From positions 372,001-436,000 of the forward strand of contig NZ_VINQ01000001.1 in NCBI RefSeq assembly GCF_008369105.1: a stretch of 64,000 nucleotides of DNA, in the 5' to 3' direction. This document shows positions 44,045 through 54,547 of the stretch, one piece after another. Positions within the stretch are counted from its first letter, which is position 1. Each line of letters begins with the position of its first letter. The notes beneath the pieces are model-generated. The model was not told where the DNA came from, did no database searches, and was given only the letters and a program-made list of their open reading frames with translations. Made by a program: the position numbers and the translations under genes. Source of the stretch: Aquicoccus porphyridii. Lineage in GTDB: Bacteria; Pseudomonadota; Alphaproteobacteria; Rhodobacterales; Rhodobacteraceae.

Positions 44045-45886
44045 ATGGCACGCGGCACCACCTCGAAAACCCTCGTCTGGATTCTCATGGCCCTGCTCAT
44101 ACTTGGGCTGGGCGGGTTCGGCGTGACCAACCTCTCGGGTAATATCCGCACCATCGGCTCGGTCGGCGGGCAGGACATCACCGTGAACGCCTATGTGCGC
44201 GCCCTGCAAGATGAAATTCGCGCCCGCGAGGCCGAAACCGGCGAGCCTATCCCGTTTTCACAGGCCCGCGACATGGGGCTCGACCAGGTGGCCCTTGCCC
44301 GACTGATCGCCAGCACCGCGCTCGACAACGAAACCGTGCAACTGGGCCTGTCGGTGGGCGATGCCAACCTGCGTGACCAGCTCTTGCAGATCCAGGGCTT
44401 CCAGGGGCTCGACGGCAGTTTCGACCGCGACGGATACCGCTTCTACCTCGACCGCACCAACCAGTCCGAGGCCGAGTTCGAAGAGGGCCTGCGCAGGGAA
44501 ATCGCCCGCGGTCTTTTGCAGGCCGCGGTCCTCTCGGGCGTGACCGCCTCGCCCACCTATGCCGACACGATCGTCTCGCACCTGGCCGAGCGGCGCAACT
44601 TCACCTGGGCGCGCCTTTCCGAAGCCGATCTCGACACCCCCCTGGGCGAGCCGACCGAGGCACAGCTCGCCGCCTTTCACTCCGAGAACGCCGAGCGGTT
44701 CATGCAGCCCGAGATGAAGCGCATCACCTATGCCTGGCTTTCGCCCGACATGATCCTCGATCAGGTCGAAATCGACGAGGCCACCCTGCGCAGCCATTAC
44801 GAGGATCGCGAGGACGAATTCAACCGCCCCGAACGCCGCCTCGTCGAACGGCTCGTCTTTGCCGATGAAGCCGCCGCCGAAGCCGCCAAGATCACCATCG
44901 AATCCGGCGACAAGAGCTTCGAGGACATCGTCGCCGAACGGGGTCTCGATCTCTCCGATGTCGATATGGGCGACGTGCTGCCCTCCGACCTCGGTGACGC
45001 CGGCCCTGCCGCCTTCAACGCCGACCCCGGCACCACCATCGGCCCCTTCCCCACCGATCTCGGCCCCGCGCTCTTTCGCGTCAACGCCGTCCTCCCGGCC
45101 AGCAGCATGCCCTTCGAAGAGGCCGCCGCGATGATCCGCGACGACCTCGCCCTTGGCCGCACCCGCCGCCAGATCGAGGACCAGATGAACCCGGTCGACG
45201 ACCTGCTCGCCGCCGGGGCCTCGATCGAGGAACTGGCCGAGGAAACCGAGATGCGGCTCTTCACCCTCGACTGGACCCCCAGCATCTCCGAGGGGGCCGC
45301 GGGCTACGAGGCCTTTCAGGAAGCCGCCGCTGCACTCTCGCAGGACGATTTCCCCGAACTGATCGCGCTCGACGATGGCGGGATCGTGGCAATGCGGCTC
45401 GACGAGATCCTGCCGCCCCGCCAGCTATCGCTGGACGAGGTCCGCGACGATGTGACCGCCGCATGGGAAGAGGCCGAACTGACCCGACGCCTCACCGAAA
45501 AGGCCGAGGCACTCCTGCCCCAGGTCACGCCCGAGGCCGACATGGCCGCGCTCGGCCTCACTGTCACGCAGGAAACCGGAATCACCCGTGGCGCCTTCAT
45601 CCCCGGCATGCCCGAGAACTTCCTGACCCGCGTCTTTGCCATGCAAGAGGGCGAAGCGCGGATCATCGACCTGCCCGCCGGGGTCGCGCTGGTGCGACTC
45701 GACGCGATCCAGCCCCCCGATGAAAACGACGAAGCCGTGCCCGCCCTGCGCGACGCGCTCACTGAACAGGCCAGCTCCTCGCAGGCGCAGGATTTATTCC
45801 AGTATTACATCAACGACCTGCAAGCGCGCGCCGGGCTGCAACTCGACCAGACCGCGATCAACGCCGTTCTGGCCAATTTCCAATAG
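44045..45886 (+). CDS. PpiD-like periplasmic peptidyl-prolyl isomerase/chaperone
   Basis: Membrane-anchored folding factor of 613 residues. One N-terminal membrane segment (WILMALLILGLGGFGVTNLS) is followed by a SurA-N-like chaperone region (VGGQDITVNAYVRALQDEIR...QARDMGLDQVALARLIASTALDNE) and a parvulin-like region at about residues 265-365 (VERLVFADEAAAEAA... DLGDAGPAAFN). The C-terminus has a second degenerate parvulin-like part. It ends 7 bp before trpE, so the two are probably co-transcribed, a pairing common in Rhodobacteraceae. Confidence 0.9.
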   Translation: MARGTTSKTLVWILMALLILGLGGFGVTNLSGNIRTIGSVGGQDITVNAYVRALQDEIRAREAETGEPIPFSQARDMGLDQVALARLIASTALDNETVQLGLSVGDANLRDQLLQIQGFQGLDGSFDRDGYRFYLDRTNQSEAEFEEGLRREIARGLLQAAVLSGVTASPTYADTIVSHLAERRNFTWARLSEADLDTPLGEPTEAQLAAFHSENAERFMQPEMKRITYAWLSPDMILDQVEIDEATLRSHYEDREDEFNRPERRLVERLVFADEAAAEAAKITIESGDKSFEDIVAERGLDLSDVDMGDVLPSDLGDAGPAAFNADPGTTIGPFPTDLGPALFRVNAVLPASSMPFEEAAAMIRDDLALGRTRRQIEDQMNPVDDLLAAGASIEELAEETEMRLFTLDWTPSISEGAAGYEAFQEAAAALSQDDFPELIALDDGGIVAMRLDEILPPRQLSLDEVRDDVTAAWEEAELTRRLTEKAEALLPQVTPEADMAALGLTVTQETGITRGAFIPGMPENFLTRVFAMQEGEARIIDLPAGVALVRLDAIQPPDENDEAVPALRDALTEQASSSQAQDLFQYYINDLQARAGLQLDQTAINAVLANFQ

Positions 45887-45893
45887 GACCACG

Positions 45894-47405
45894 ATGGAAC
45901 TCACACCGTCCTTCGATGATTTCGCCGCCGCCCATGCGCGCGGCGAGAACCAATTGGTCTATACCCGCCTCGCCGCCGATCTCGATACGCCCGTATCCCT
46001 GATGCTCAAGCTCACGGGTGCGGCGCGCGATGCCTTCATGCTCGAATCGGTCACCGGGGGCGAGGTCCGGGGCCGCTATTCGATCATCGGCATGAAGCCC
46101 GACCTGATCTGGCAGTGCCACGGCACGCAAAGCCGCCTCAACCGACAGGCCCGTTTCGATCCCGACGGGTTCGAGGATCAACCGGGCGATCCGCTCGACA
46201 ACCTGCGCGCGCTGCTGGCCGAATCGCGGATCGACCTGCCCGATGACCTGCCCGCCGCCTCCGCCGGGCTCTTCGGCTATCTCGGCTATGACATGATCCG
46301 GCTGGTCGAACATCTGCCCGACGTGCCGCCTGACCCGCTTGGCCTGCCCGATGCCATGCTTCTGCGTCCCTCGGTCATTTGCGTGCTCGACGGGGTCAAG
46401 GGCGATGTGACGGTCTGCGCGCCCGCATGGGCCGATGCCGGGCAATCCGCCCGCGCCGCCTATGCCCAGGCCGCCGAACGGGTGATGGACGCGGTGCGCG
46501 ACCTCGACCGCGCCCTGCCCCGGCAGGCCCGCGACCTCGGGCACGCCTCCGAAACCGGCGAACCGGTCTCGAATATCTCCAAACCCGACTATCTGCAGGC
46601 CGTCGAAAAGGCCAAGGCGTATATCCGCGCGGGCGACATCTTCCAGGTCGTGCCGTCGCAACGCTGGGCACAGCCCTTCGCGCTGCCGCCCTTCGCGCTC
46701 TATCGCAGCCTCCGGCGCACCAACCCTTCGCCCTTCATGTTCTATTTCAATTTCGGCGGCTTCCAGGTGATCGGCGCCAGCCCCGAGATCCTCGTCCGGG
46801 TCTTCGGCAACGAGGTCACGATCCGCCCCATCGCCGGCACCCGCCCCCGTGGCCAGACCCGCGAAGATGATCTCGCCCTCGAACAGGATCTGCTTTCGGA
46901 CGAAAAGGAACGCGCAGAGCACCTGATGCTGCTCGATCTCGGGCGCAACGATACCGGGCGGGTGTCGAAAATCGGCACCGTCCGCCCGACCGAGCAATTC
47001 ATCATCGAACGCTATTCCCACGTCATGCATATCGTCTCGAACGTGGTGGGCGAACTGTCCGACGATCACGACGCCCTCTCGGCCCTGCTCGCAGGCCTGC
47101 CCGCCGGCACCGTCTCGGGCGCGCCGAAAGTGCGCGCCATGCAGATCATCGACGAGCTGGAACCCGAGAAACGCGGCGTCTATGGCGGCGGCGTGGGCTA
47201 TTTCTCCTCGGGCGGTGACATGGATGTCTGCATCGCCCTGCGCACCGCCGTGGTCAAGGACGACACCCTCTATATCCAGGCCGGGGGTGGCGTCGTCTAT
47301 GACAGCGACCCCGAGGCCGAGTACCAGGAAACGGTGCACAAATCCAACGCCATCCGCCGCGCCGCCGCCGATGCCGCGCGTTTCACCGGCAATGGCAACG
47401 CGTGA
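45894..47405 (+). CDS. trpE: Anthranilate synthase component I
   Basis: Chorismate-using subunit of anthranilate synthase, the first step of tryptophan synthesis. The N-terminal part has the tryptophan feedback site region [19 protein letters not shown]. The chorismate-binding core has [113 protein letters not shown] and [19 protein letters not shown]. The ATG at 45894 follows AGGA. No partner trpG is in the window. At 503 residues it is normal. Confidence 0.96.
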   Translation: MELTPSFDDFAAAHARGENQLVYTRLAADLDTPVSLMLKLTGAARDAFMLESVTGGEVRGRYSIIGMKPDLIWQCHGTQSRLNRQARFDPDGFEDQPGDPLDNLRALLAESRIDLPDDLPAASAGLFGYLGYDMIRLVEHLPDVPPDPLGLPDAMLLRPSVICVLDGVKGDVTVCAPAWADAGQSARAAYAQAAERVMDAVRDLDRALPRQARDLGHASETGEPVSNISKPDYLQAVEKAKAYIRAGDIFQVVPSQRWAQPFALPPFALYRSLRRTNPSPFMFYFNFGGFQVIGASPEILVRVFGNEVTIRPIAGTRPRGQTREDDLALEQDLLSDEKERAEHLMLLDLGRNDTGRVSKIGTVRPTEQFIIERYSHVMHIVSNVVGELSDDHDALSALLAGLPAGTVSGAPKVRAMQIIDELEPEKRGVYGGGVGYFSSGGDMDVCIALRTAVVKDDTLYIQAGGGVVYDSDPEAEYQETVHKSNAIRRAAADAARFTGNGNA

Positions 47406-47452
47406 TCCCGGCCCCGGGCGCGGGCGCAAGCCGCGCAAACCCCGCCCCGCCT

Positions 47453-47500
47453 CTTCATCTGACCGGAAATACCTCGGGGGTGTGGGGGCAGCGCCCCCAC
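47453..47500 (+). repeat. Interspersed intergenic repeat with hairpin (copy 4)
   Basis: CTTCATCTGACCGGAAATAC followed by CTCGG, then a hairpin GTGGGGGC (47482-47489), loop AGC, GCCCCCAC (47493-47500). The layout is the same as copy 1 (8613-8662), but hairpin sequence differs, so the fold is conserved rather than the bases. It lies between trpE and the pseudouridine synthase gene and ends 2 bp before its ATG, which could hide the ribosome site. Confidence 0.7.
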
Positions 47501-47502
47501 GC

Positions 47503-48078
47503 ATGACCCCGAACCACGCCCCCCGCCTGATCCTCTTCAACAAACCCTATGGCGTGCTGACCCAGTTCACCGACCGGTCCGATCCGCCCCGCCCCACGCT
47601 CGCCGATTACATCACTGAAAAAGGCGTCTACCCCGCCGGTCGCCTCGACCGCGACAGCGAGGGGCTCCTGCTTCTGACCGATGACGGCCCGTTGCAGGCC
47701 CGCATTTCCAACCCGCGCTTCAAACTGCCCAAGACCTACCTCGCGCAGGTCGAGGGCATCCCCGATGCGGCCACGCTCGACACCCTGCGCCGGGGTGTCA
47801 CGCTCAAGGACGGTCTGACCCGCCCGGCCCAAGCGCGGGTGATCGCCGAACCCGCATGGCTCTGGCCCCGCATCCCGCCCGTGCGCCAGCGCAAGACCGT
47901 TGCCGATAGCTGGATCGAGCTCACCATCACCGAAGGCCGCAACCGACAGGTCCGCCGCATGACCGCCGCCGTGGGCCACCCCACCCTGCGGCTCATCCGC
48001 GTCGCCATCGGCGACTGGCGCCTGGGCGATCTCGCCCCCGGCGACTGGTGCCTGGCTGCCGCGCACGGCCCATCCTGA
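47503..48078 (+). CDS. 23S rRNA pseudouridine synthase, RsuA/RluE type
   Basis: RsuA/RluB/E/F-family enzyme of 191 residues that isomerises uridine in rRNA. The catalytic Asp is in [20 protein letters not shown]. The N-terminal [13 protein letters not shown] and the C-terminal [29 protein letters not shown] are conserved. There is no S4 domain, consistent with RluE. The ATG at 47503 follows the repeat hairpin directly, and no Shine-Dalgarno is obvious, so its translation may depend on opening the hairpin. It precedes the tRNA-Arg gene on the opposite strand. Confidence 0.9.
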   Translation: MTPNHAPRLILFNKPYGVLTQFTDRSDPPRPTLADYITEKGVYPAGRLDRDSEGLLLLTDDGPLQARISNPRFKLPKTYLAQVEGIPDAATLDTLRRGVTLKDGLTRPAQARVIAEPAWLWPRIPPVRQRKTVADSWIELTITEGRNRQVRRMTAAVGHPTLRLIRVAIGDWRLGDLAPGDWCLAAAHGPS

Positions 48079-48117
48079 GAGGCAAAGGGCAGTACATTTT
48101 CAGTCGTTGAAAAGAGT

Positions 48118-48194
48118 TGGCGGACCCAAGAGGATTCGAACCTCTGGCCTCTGCCTTCGGAGGGCAGCGCTCTATCCAGCTGAGCTATGGGTCC
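48118..48194 (-). tRNA. tRNA-Arg(CCG)
   Basis: Cloverleaf on the minus strand, 77 bases including encoded CCA. The acceptor stem pairs GGACCCA with TGGGTCC. The D-loop part is AGCTCAGCTGGATAGAGC; the anticodon stem-loop CTGCC-CTCCGAA-GGCAG gives anticodon CCG (reads the Arg codon CGG). The T-arm is CAGAGGTTCGAATCCTCTT. The only RNA gene I see in the window. Confidence 0.96.
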
Positions 48195-48291
48195 AACTGC
48201 GCCCCATATAACTTCCCATGTCCGGTGCCGCAATCCGCAAAATCGCGCTTTGGGACTGGACTTCACCACCGTGATCCGGAAACTCGCCGGA

Positions 48292-49785
48292 ATGGTCGTG
48301 AAATCGCATCCCCTTTGGCTCCTCGTCATGCTTCAGGCGTCCGTTTCGGCGGCCTCGCTGGTGGTCGAGATCGTTGCCGGGCGGATGCTGGCCCCCTATG
48401 TCGGCATGTCGCTTTACACCTGGACCTCGATCATCGCCGTGGTGCTGGCGGGGTTTTCCGCCGGGCATTGGTGGGGCGGGCGGTTGGCCGAACGCGACGG
48501 GGCGTCGGCGCTGGCGCGCACCGGCTGGGCCACGCTGGGTGCGGCGCTGACAACCGGCGCGGCGCTGTGGCTCCTGGGCTGGCTGGCGGCGCCCGTGCTG
48601 GGGGCCCTCGCCCATCCGGTCTGGGGCATTGCCGCGCTTTGCATGGCGGTCTTTTTCCTGCCTTCCTTCTTTGCCGGTGTGCCCGCCCCGGTGCTGGCCA
48701 AGATTGCCGTCGATGACAGCATCCGCCCGGGCCGGGCGCTGGGCGCGATGTTCGCCTCGGGTGCGATCGGGGCCATCGCGGGCACGCTTCTGGCCGGGTT
48801 TCTCTCTATCTCGTGGCTTGGCACCGCGCTTACCCTCGCCCTCATCACCGCCGTCTATGCGCTGGCGGCGGTGCTGTTGCTTGCCATGGCGCAACGCCTC
48901 TCGGCCTCGTCGGTAACAGCTGTGGCCCTTGCCCTCGCCCTGTCCGGCGCCGCGCTCGCCGCCCCCCGGCCCTGCACGGTGGAAAGCCGCTACTTCTGCC
49001 TGCGCTCGGTCGATGTTTCGGCCGACCCGCAAAGCCCGGTCCGGATGATGGTGATCGACCACCTGACCCACGGAATCAGCGCCCATGACCAGCCTCTGGT
49101 GATGTTCACCGAACATGCCGCCATGCTCGATGCGCTGGCCCGGCTGCGTGCCCCGCGCGCGGATTTCACCTCGTTCTTCATCGGTGGTGGAAACTACGCG
49201 GTGCCGCGCGCCTTTGCGCATCGCGGCGCTGGCGCCATGAGCGTGGCCGAGATCGACCCCGCCGTGACCGCCATGGCGGCGCGCGATTTCTGGTTCGACC
49301 CCACAACCGCCGAGGTGCTGCACCAGGACGCCCGCCGCGCGCTCTTGGAGCGGCCCGACCGCTATGACATCATTATCGGCGACGCCTTCACCGATGTCGC
49401 CGTGCCCGCGCATCTGGTCACGCGCGAGTTTTTCGAACTCGTCGCCACCCGCCTGACCGCGAATGGCAGCTACCTGATGAATGTGATTGATTACGAAGGC
49501 CGCCTCGATGCGCTGGCCTCGCTTGCCCGAACGCTGGACGCCGTCTTTCCGTCGGTAGAAATCTGGACATCGACCGCGCCACCCGTTCCCGGTGCGCGGG
49601 TTGTCTTTGTCATTGCCGCCGGTCAGGCGCCAACCAATGTCGCAAGCTTCAACGCCCCGGCCCCCGGGCCAACGACATTCGCTGCGATCGACCCGGGATG
49701 GATCGCGCGCCTCATTTCAACGAAGGGCATGATACTGACCGACGATTTCGCGCCGATCGACAGGCTTGTCGGACGACCGGATTAG
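48292..49785 (+). CDS. Membrane-fused spermidine-synthase-like protein
   Basis: Protein of about 497 residues with an N-terminal membrane half (about seven hydrophobic segments, e.g. [21 protein letters not shown] and [21 protein letters not shown]) and a cytosolic SpeE-like half ([65 protein letters not shown]). The Rossmann core and acidic residues of aminopropyltransferases are visible, but polyamine synthesis is unproven; this fused family is widespread and uncharacterised. Start uncertain: ATG at 48292 or a GTG at 48271. Confidence 0.85.
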   Translation: MVVKSHPLWLLVMLQASVSAASLVVEIVAGRMLAPYVGMSLYTWTSIIAVVLAGFSAGHWWGGRLAERDGASALARTGWATLGAALTTGAALWLLGWLAAPVLGALAHPVWGIAALCMAVFFLPSFFAGVPAPVLAKIAVDDSIRPGRALGAMFASGAIGAIAGTLLAGFLSISWLGTALTLALITAVYALAAVLLLAMAQRLSASSVTAVALALALSGAALAAPRPCTVESRYFCLRSVDVSADPQSPVRMMVIDHLTHGISAHDQPLVMFTEHAAMLDALARLRAPRADFTSFFIGGGNYAVPRAFAHRGAGAMSVAEIDPAVTAMAARDFWFDPTTAEVLHQDARRALLERPDRYDIIIGDAFTDVAVPAHLVTREFFELVATRLTANGSYLMNVIDYEGRLDALASLARTLDAVFPSVEIWTSTAPPVPGARVVFVIAAGQAPTNVASFNAPAPGPTTFAAIDPGWIARLISTKGMILTDDFAPIDRLVGRPD

Positions 49786-49825
49786 CCCCAAAGAGCCCCC
49801 GGTCGCCCGACGCTTACGCGGTCGA

Positions 49826-49960
49826 TCACTCGACGACGTTGCCGTATTTGTCGTAGACCGGCTCTTCCATGATAACCACGGGTGCCGGTTCTTCCTGCTG
49901 AGCACAGGCGGCAAGGAAACCGACGGTGGCCAGCGCGGCAGCAAACTTCATAAACTTCAT
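49826..49960 (-). CDS. 44-residue lipoprotein
   Basis: Small gene encoding 44 residues. The signal peptide MKFMKFAAALATVGFLAAC contains a lipobox (LAAC, lipidation at Cys19), and the mature part is QQEEPAPVVIMEEPVYDKYG plus NVVE. The ATG at 49960 follows GAGGA by 8 bases, a strong ribosome site. The VYDKYGN-type ending seems familiar from small Rhodobacterales lipoproteins, but I cannot check it. It is transcribed in the suf direction, 139 bp downstream of sufS. Too short to have domain matches; function unknown. Confidence 0.72.
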   Translation of the reverse strand: MKFMKFAAALATVGFLAACAQQEEPAPVVIMEEPVYDKYGNVVE

Positions 49961-50098
49961 CGTTTCTGTCCTCTGTTATGCAGATAACCACAGATTAACC
50001 GGGCCATTTCGGCTTGTCACGCGATTCGGCCGCGATTACTCCCCATTAACGTGTTTTGGCGGCTTTTTGCTACATTCCAAGACCCCTGTCCCGCCACA

Positions 50099-51319
50099 TC
50101 ACCCAAGCAGATCATGCGCCAGTTCAAGCGCCTCGATCAGCCGGTCAACCTCCTCGCGCGTGTTATAAAGCCCGAACGAAGCCCGGCATGTCGCGCTCAC
50201 CCCGAGGTGGTCCATCAAGGGGTTTGCACAATGATGGCCCGCGCGCACCGCCACGCCCTTCTTGTCGAGAATGGTCGAGATGTCATGCGCATGCGCCGCC
50301 CCTTCCATGGTGAAGGAAAAGATCGCCGCCTTGCCCGGCGCCGTGCCCTGAAGCCCGAGCCAGTTCAGCCCCTTGAGCCGCTCGCTCGCATAGGCCGCGA
50401 TGTCCGCCTCATGCGCCGCGACGTTCTCCATGCCAAGCGTCATCAGGTATTCAAGCGCGACACCCATCCCGATCTGCTGCACGATGCCGGGCGTTCCGGC
50501 CTCGAATTTCATCGGCGGATCGTTATAGATCACCTCGTCCCGGCTGACTTCGCGGATCATGTCGCCGCCACCGATAAACGGGCGCATCTCCTCCATCCGC
50601 TCGCGCCGGATAAAGATCGCCCCCGATCCCGATGGCCCGTAAAGCTTGTGCCCGGTCACGGCGTAGAAATCGCATCCGATCTCTTCGACATCGACCGGCA
50701 GATGCACCGCCCCCTGGCTGCCATCCACCAGCACCGGCACGCCTTTTTCCCGGGCTGCGTCACAGACCGCCTTTACATCAACAACGGTCCCCAAGACGTT
50801 GGAAACATGCGTGATCGCAACGAGTTTCGTTCTCGGCCCGATGGCGTCGATGAGTTTTTGCGGGTCAAGCGCCCCGGTCGCATCCACGTCGACCCATTTC
50901 AGCACCACGCCCTGCCGCTCGCGCAGGAAATGCCAGGGCACGATATTGGCGTGATGCTCCATCACCGACAGCACGATCTCGTCGCCCGGCTCCATCCGTG
51001 GCGCGGCCCAGCCATAGGAAACGAGGTTGATCGCCTCGGTGGTGCCGCTGGTGAACACGATCTCGCGCTCGTCACGCGCCCCCAGGAACCGCGCCACGAT
51101 GCCCCGCACGGCCTCGTATTTCTCGGTCGCGAGGTTCGAAAGGTAATGCAAGCCCCTGTGAACATTGGCATATTCATGGCTATAGGCGTGCGTCACCGCG
51201 TCGATCACGCATTGCGGCTTTTGCGCGCTCGCCCCGTTATCGAGATAGGTGAGCGGCTTGCCATTCACTTCGCGCGAGAGGATCGGAAAATCGGCCCGGA
51301 CCCGTTCGACGTCATACAT
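50099..51319 (-). CDS. sufS: SufS-type cysteine desulfurase
   Basis: PLP-dependent group II cysteine desulfurase that supplies sulfur to the SufBCD scaffold. The PLP lysine is in FYAVTGHKLYGPSGSGAIF; the catalytic Cys is in VAVRAGHHCANPLMDHLG. Conserved parts include YLDNGASAQKPQCVIDAV and HHANIVPWHFLRER. The start at 51319 (MYDVERVRADFPI) is 1 bp after the stop of the membrane-protein gene. At 406 residues it is normal. Last suf gene here; neither SufE/SufU nor SufA follows. Confidence 0.95.
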   Translation of the reverse strand: MYDVERVRADFPILSREVNGKPLTYLDNGASAQKPQCVIDAVTHAYSHEYANVHRGLHYLSNLATEKYEAVRGIVARFLGARDEREIVFTSGTTEAINLVSYGWAAPRMEPGDEIVLSVMEHHANIVPWHFLRERQGVVLKWVDVDATGALDPQKLIDAIGPRTKLVAITHVSNVLGTVVDVKAVCDAAREKGVPVLVDGSQGAVHLPVDVEEIGCDFYAVTGHKLYGPSGSGAIFIRRERMEEMRPFIGGGDMIREVSRDEVIYNDPPMKFEAGTPGIVQQIGMGVALEYLMTLGMENVAAHEADIAAYASERLKGLNWLGLQGTAPGKAAIFSFTMEGAAHAHDISTILDKKGVAVRAGHHCANPLMDHLGVSATCRASFGLYNTREEVDRLIEALELAHDLLG

Positions 51320-51320
51320 C

Positions 51321-51917
51321 TCAGATGCCCCCTTCGGCACTCGCCCCGATCAGGAGCAGAAAGAACATAAGCCCCATCACCAGCAGGAAAAAACTCAGGA
51401 TCATCACGCCAACCGCGCGCATCCGGCTGCCAAAGCCATGCGCGGAATCGATGAACACGACCAGGATAAACAGCATCCAGATGCTGGCCACGAACCCGGC
51501 CATTTGGGCCAGCCCCGGCAGAACAACCGCCAGAATGGTCAGCGAAACCTGAAGCCCCACCTGCACCAGCTCGATCCATGCCATCACCGCCAGCATATCG
51601 CCCAGCTCGGCCTTGCCGCCAAGCACCCGCCCGGCCCACAAGAGCACAAAGACCGAGATCACCAGCCCCCCGGTGACGAAAATCGCCAGCAGGCCGGGCG
51701 AAAGAAACACCGGCGGCATCGCCTCGACCGCCTCCGGCGCGGGCGGAAACAGCTGCATATTGATCGAAACCACCAGCGCATTGAGCACCGCCGCCAGAAC
51801 GACCGTCATCCAGAGCACCTGGTTCGACACCGAACGGCGAATCGCAAGGATCGTCGCGGCCGCTTCGTTCGGGGCCAGGAACGTGCTCTTGGCAAGGTTT
51901 TGAAAGTCGATCGTCAT
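51321..51917 (-). CDS. Yip1-domain-like membrane protein in the suf operon
   Basis: Integral membrane protein of 198 residues with about five hydrophobic segments (VLWMTVVLAAVLNALVVSIN, LLAIFVTGGLVISVFVLLWAG, LVQVGLQVSLTILAVVLPG, FVASIWMLFILVVFIDSA, AVGVMILSFFLLVMGLMFFLLL). It resembles YIP1-domain proteins. The start at 51917 follows GGAGGGG. It overlaps the previous gene in ATGA and ends 1 bp before sufS. The role in Fe-S assembly is not known; embedding and coupling are the only link. Confidence 0.8.
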   Translation of the reverse strand: MTIDFQNLAKSTFLAPNEAAATILAIRRSVSNQVLWMTVVLAAVLNALVVSINMQLFPPAPEAVEAMPPVFLSPGLLAIFVTGGLVISVFVLLWAGRVLGGKAELGDMLAVMAWIELVQVGLQVSLTILAVVLPGLAQMAGFVASIWMLFILVVFIDSAHGFGSRMRAVGVMILSFFLLVMGLMFFLLLIGASAEGGI

Positions 51918-52396
51918 GTTCCCCTCCAGCCAGCGGCCATACCCGACACCCAAAACCACAAAAACACCGCCAACCACAAGGCCCCGACCAGCGTGAGACC
52001 GGGCCCGGGGCCGACAAAACCCGCCACCAACCCGTTGAGAAGAATGAGCGGCGTCGAGGCCAGAAGCGCCCAGAAAAGCGCCATGCGCGCGTCATAGGGC
52101 GATAAACGCGCGCCCATCGCCCGCGCCACCAGCCACGCAACAAAACCCAGCCCGTAAAACAGCAGCGGCGCGATGAAGAGCCACGCCATCAACGCCCCGC
52201 CCAGCAATTCGCCCAGGGCCTCCCCCGCCAGGTGCGCCTCGCGCGCAAGGCGCGGCCATTGCGCGATGAACACCACCACGCAGGCCCCCATCAGAACGGC
52301 AAGCGCGCGATCTTCGCGCGGCCCTGCGGCCAGATGCCGCCGCACCACCTTTCGCGGTCCACGATAGGTGGCCGCTATGTCGCCCAGAACCGACAT
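51914..52396 (-). CDS. YIP1-family membrane protein in the suf operon
   Basis: Membrane protein of 160 residues: a cytosolic start (MSVLGDIAATYRGPRKVVRR) then about four hydrophobic segments (LAVLMGACVVVFIAQW, LLGGALMAWLFIAPLLFYGLGFVAWLVARAMG, MALFWALLASTPLILLNGLVAGF, LVGALWLAVFLWFWVSGMAAG). It resembles YIP1-family proteins. The ATG overlaps the sufD stop by one base (TGATG) and its stop overlaps the next ATG, so it is translated as part of the suf transcript. Function unknown. Confidence 0.8.
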   Translation of the reverse strand: MSVLGDIAATYRGPRKVVRRHLAAGPREDRALAVLMGACVVVFIAQWPRLAREAHLAGEALGELLGGALMAWLFIAPLLFYGLGFVAWLVARAMGARLSPYDARMALFWALLASTPLILLNGLVAGFVGPGPGLTLVGALWLAVFLWFWVSGMAAGWRGT

Positions 52397-53705
52397 CAGC
52401 CGCGCCGACGCGCAAGCCACCCTTCGAGTCGCATGGTGATCTCTTCGGCCAGTCGCTCGTCTTCGATCTCGTCCACCGCCTCGGCAAGGAACGCCAGCGT
52501 CATGAGGTCGGTCGCTGGCCCTTCCTCGATCCCGCGCGAGCGCAGGTAAAAGAGCCCCTCCTCGTCGATCGCCCCCGAGGTCGAGCCATGCGAACAGGCC
52601 ACGTCATCGGCATAGATTTCCAACTCCGGCTTGGCGAGGAACTGGCTGTCTTCATCGAGCAGCAGGGATTGCGATTTCTGGTAGCCATCGGTCTTCTGCG
52701 CACCCGGCTTGACAAGGATCTTGCCCTGGAACACGCCCGTCGCCCCGTTGCGCAGCACCTTCTTGAAGACCTGACGGCTCTCGCAGGCAACCGCGTCATG
52801 GGTGATGAACACCGTGTCGTCATGCAGGAAATCACCGTCACCGAGACAGGCCCCGGCGACATGCGCCATGGCATCATCGCCGGTGAACTCGACCACGCAT
52901 TCATTGCGCGTCAGCTTGCCATTCACCGTCAGGGTGAAACTCTTGAGCGCCGATTCCGCGCCCAGCCGGGCAAAGATATGTGTGCCCGCACGGCGCTGGT
53001 GGTCGCGGCCCTGCGCGCGCACATGGTGAAACGACGCGCCATCGGCAATGTCGACTTCCAGAACCTTGTTGAGCCGCGCCGCCGCCGGACCGTTCTCCAG
53101 AAGGGTCAGGTTGGTGCCTTTCTCAAGCCGCACAACGTGATGCAATATCGCGTCGGACGACTCGGATTCATGGCGATAGATCAGGCTCACGGGTTTTTCC
53201 GCCCGGCCTGTGACCCGGATCAACACCCCGTCCTCGGCAAAGCCGGTGTTGAACGCCGCCAGGGGGCGTTCGACCGGGCTCTGCCCCCGCGCCTCGAGCA
53301 CGCCAAAAACCTCGCGTGCCCAGTGGATGTCGGCCTTTGCCGCATCGGACAGGCGCTCGATCTCGACCCCGGCAAGGTCGAGCGGATCGGATTCCGCCGC
53401 GTTGAACACGCCATCGACGAACACGATCTTCAGCCGGTCAATCCCGTCAAAGACCGGCGCTTCGTCATGCGCGAACACCTCGGCCACCGGCACCTCTTCC
53501 TGCACCAGCGTGTCGGGCCGGGTGAATTTCCAGTATTCGTCGCGCCGCCCCGGCAGACCCATTTCGCGCAGCCGGGCCAGCGCCGCCTGCCGCGCCTCGG
53601 TGGCCCAGACACCGCCCTCGGGCAGCGCAAGCCCCTGCAACCGCTCTTCCGTCGCGGCGAGCTTGGCCTGTTTCAGTTGCGCCCGTTTCGACTGCACCTG
53701 TGCAT

Positions 53706-53709
<4 letters not shown>
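52396..53709 (-). CDS. sufD: SufD Fe-S scaffold subunit
   Basis: Component of the SufBC2D scaffold complex that assembles Fe-S clusters. The 437-residue protein has the N-terminal helical region (LGLPGRRDEYWKFTRPDTL) and the beta-helix core (TNLTLLENGPAAARLNKVLEVDIADGASFHHVRAQGRD...), the late KTDGYQKSQSLLLDEDSQFLAKPELEIYADDVACSHGSTSGAIDEEGLFYLRSRGI and a C-terminal helical end. Starts 4 bp inside sufC (ATGA overlap). Its stop overlaps the next gene. Confidence 0.95.
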
Positions 53710-54464
<755 letters not shown>

Positions 54465-54547
54465 ATCGCGTTCCTTTTCTTGTCACATGCCAAGACCACC
54501 GCCCAAGGGCAGCGGTCCGGCGCATCCGGTTGTTTCAAATGAAGATG

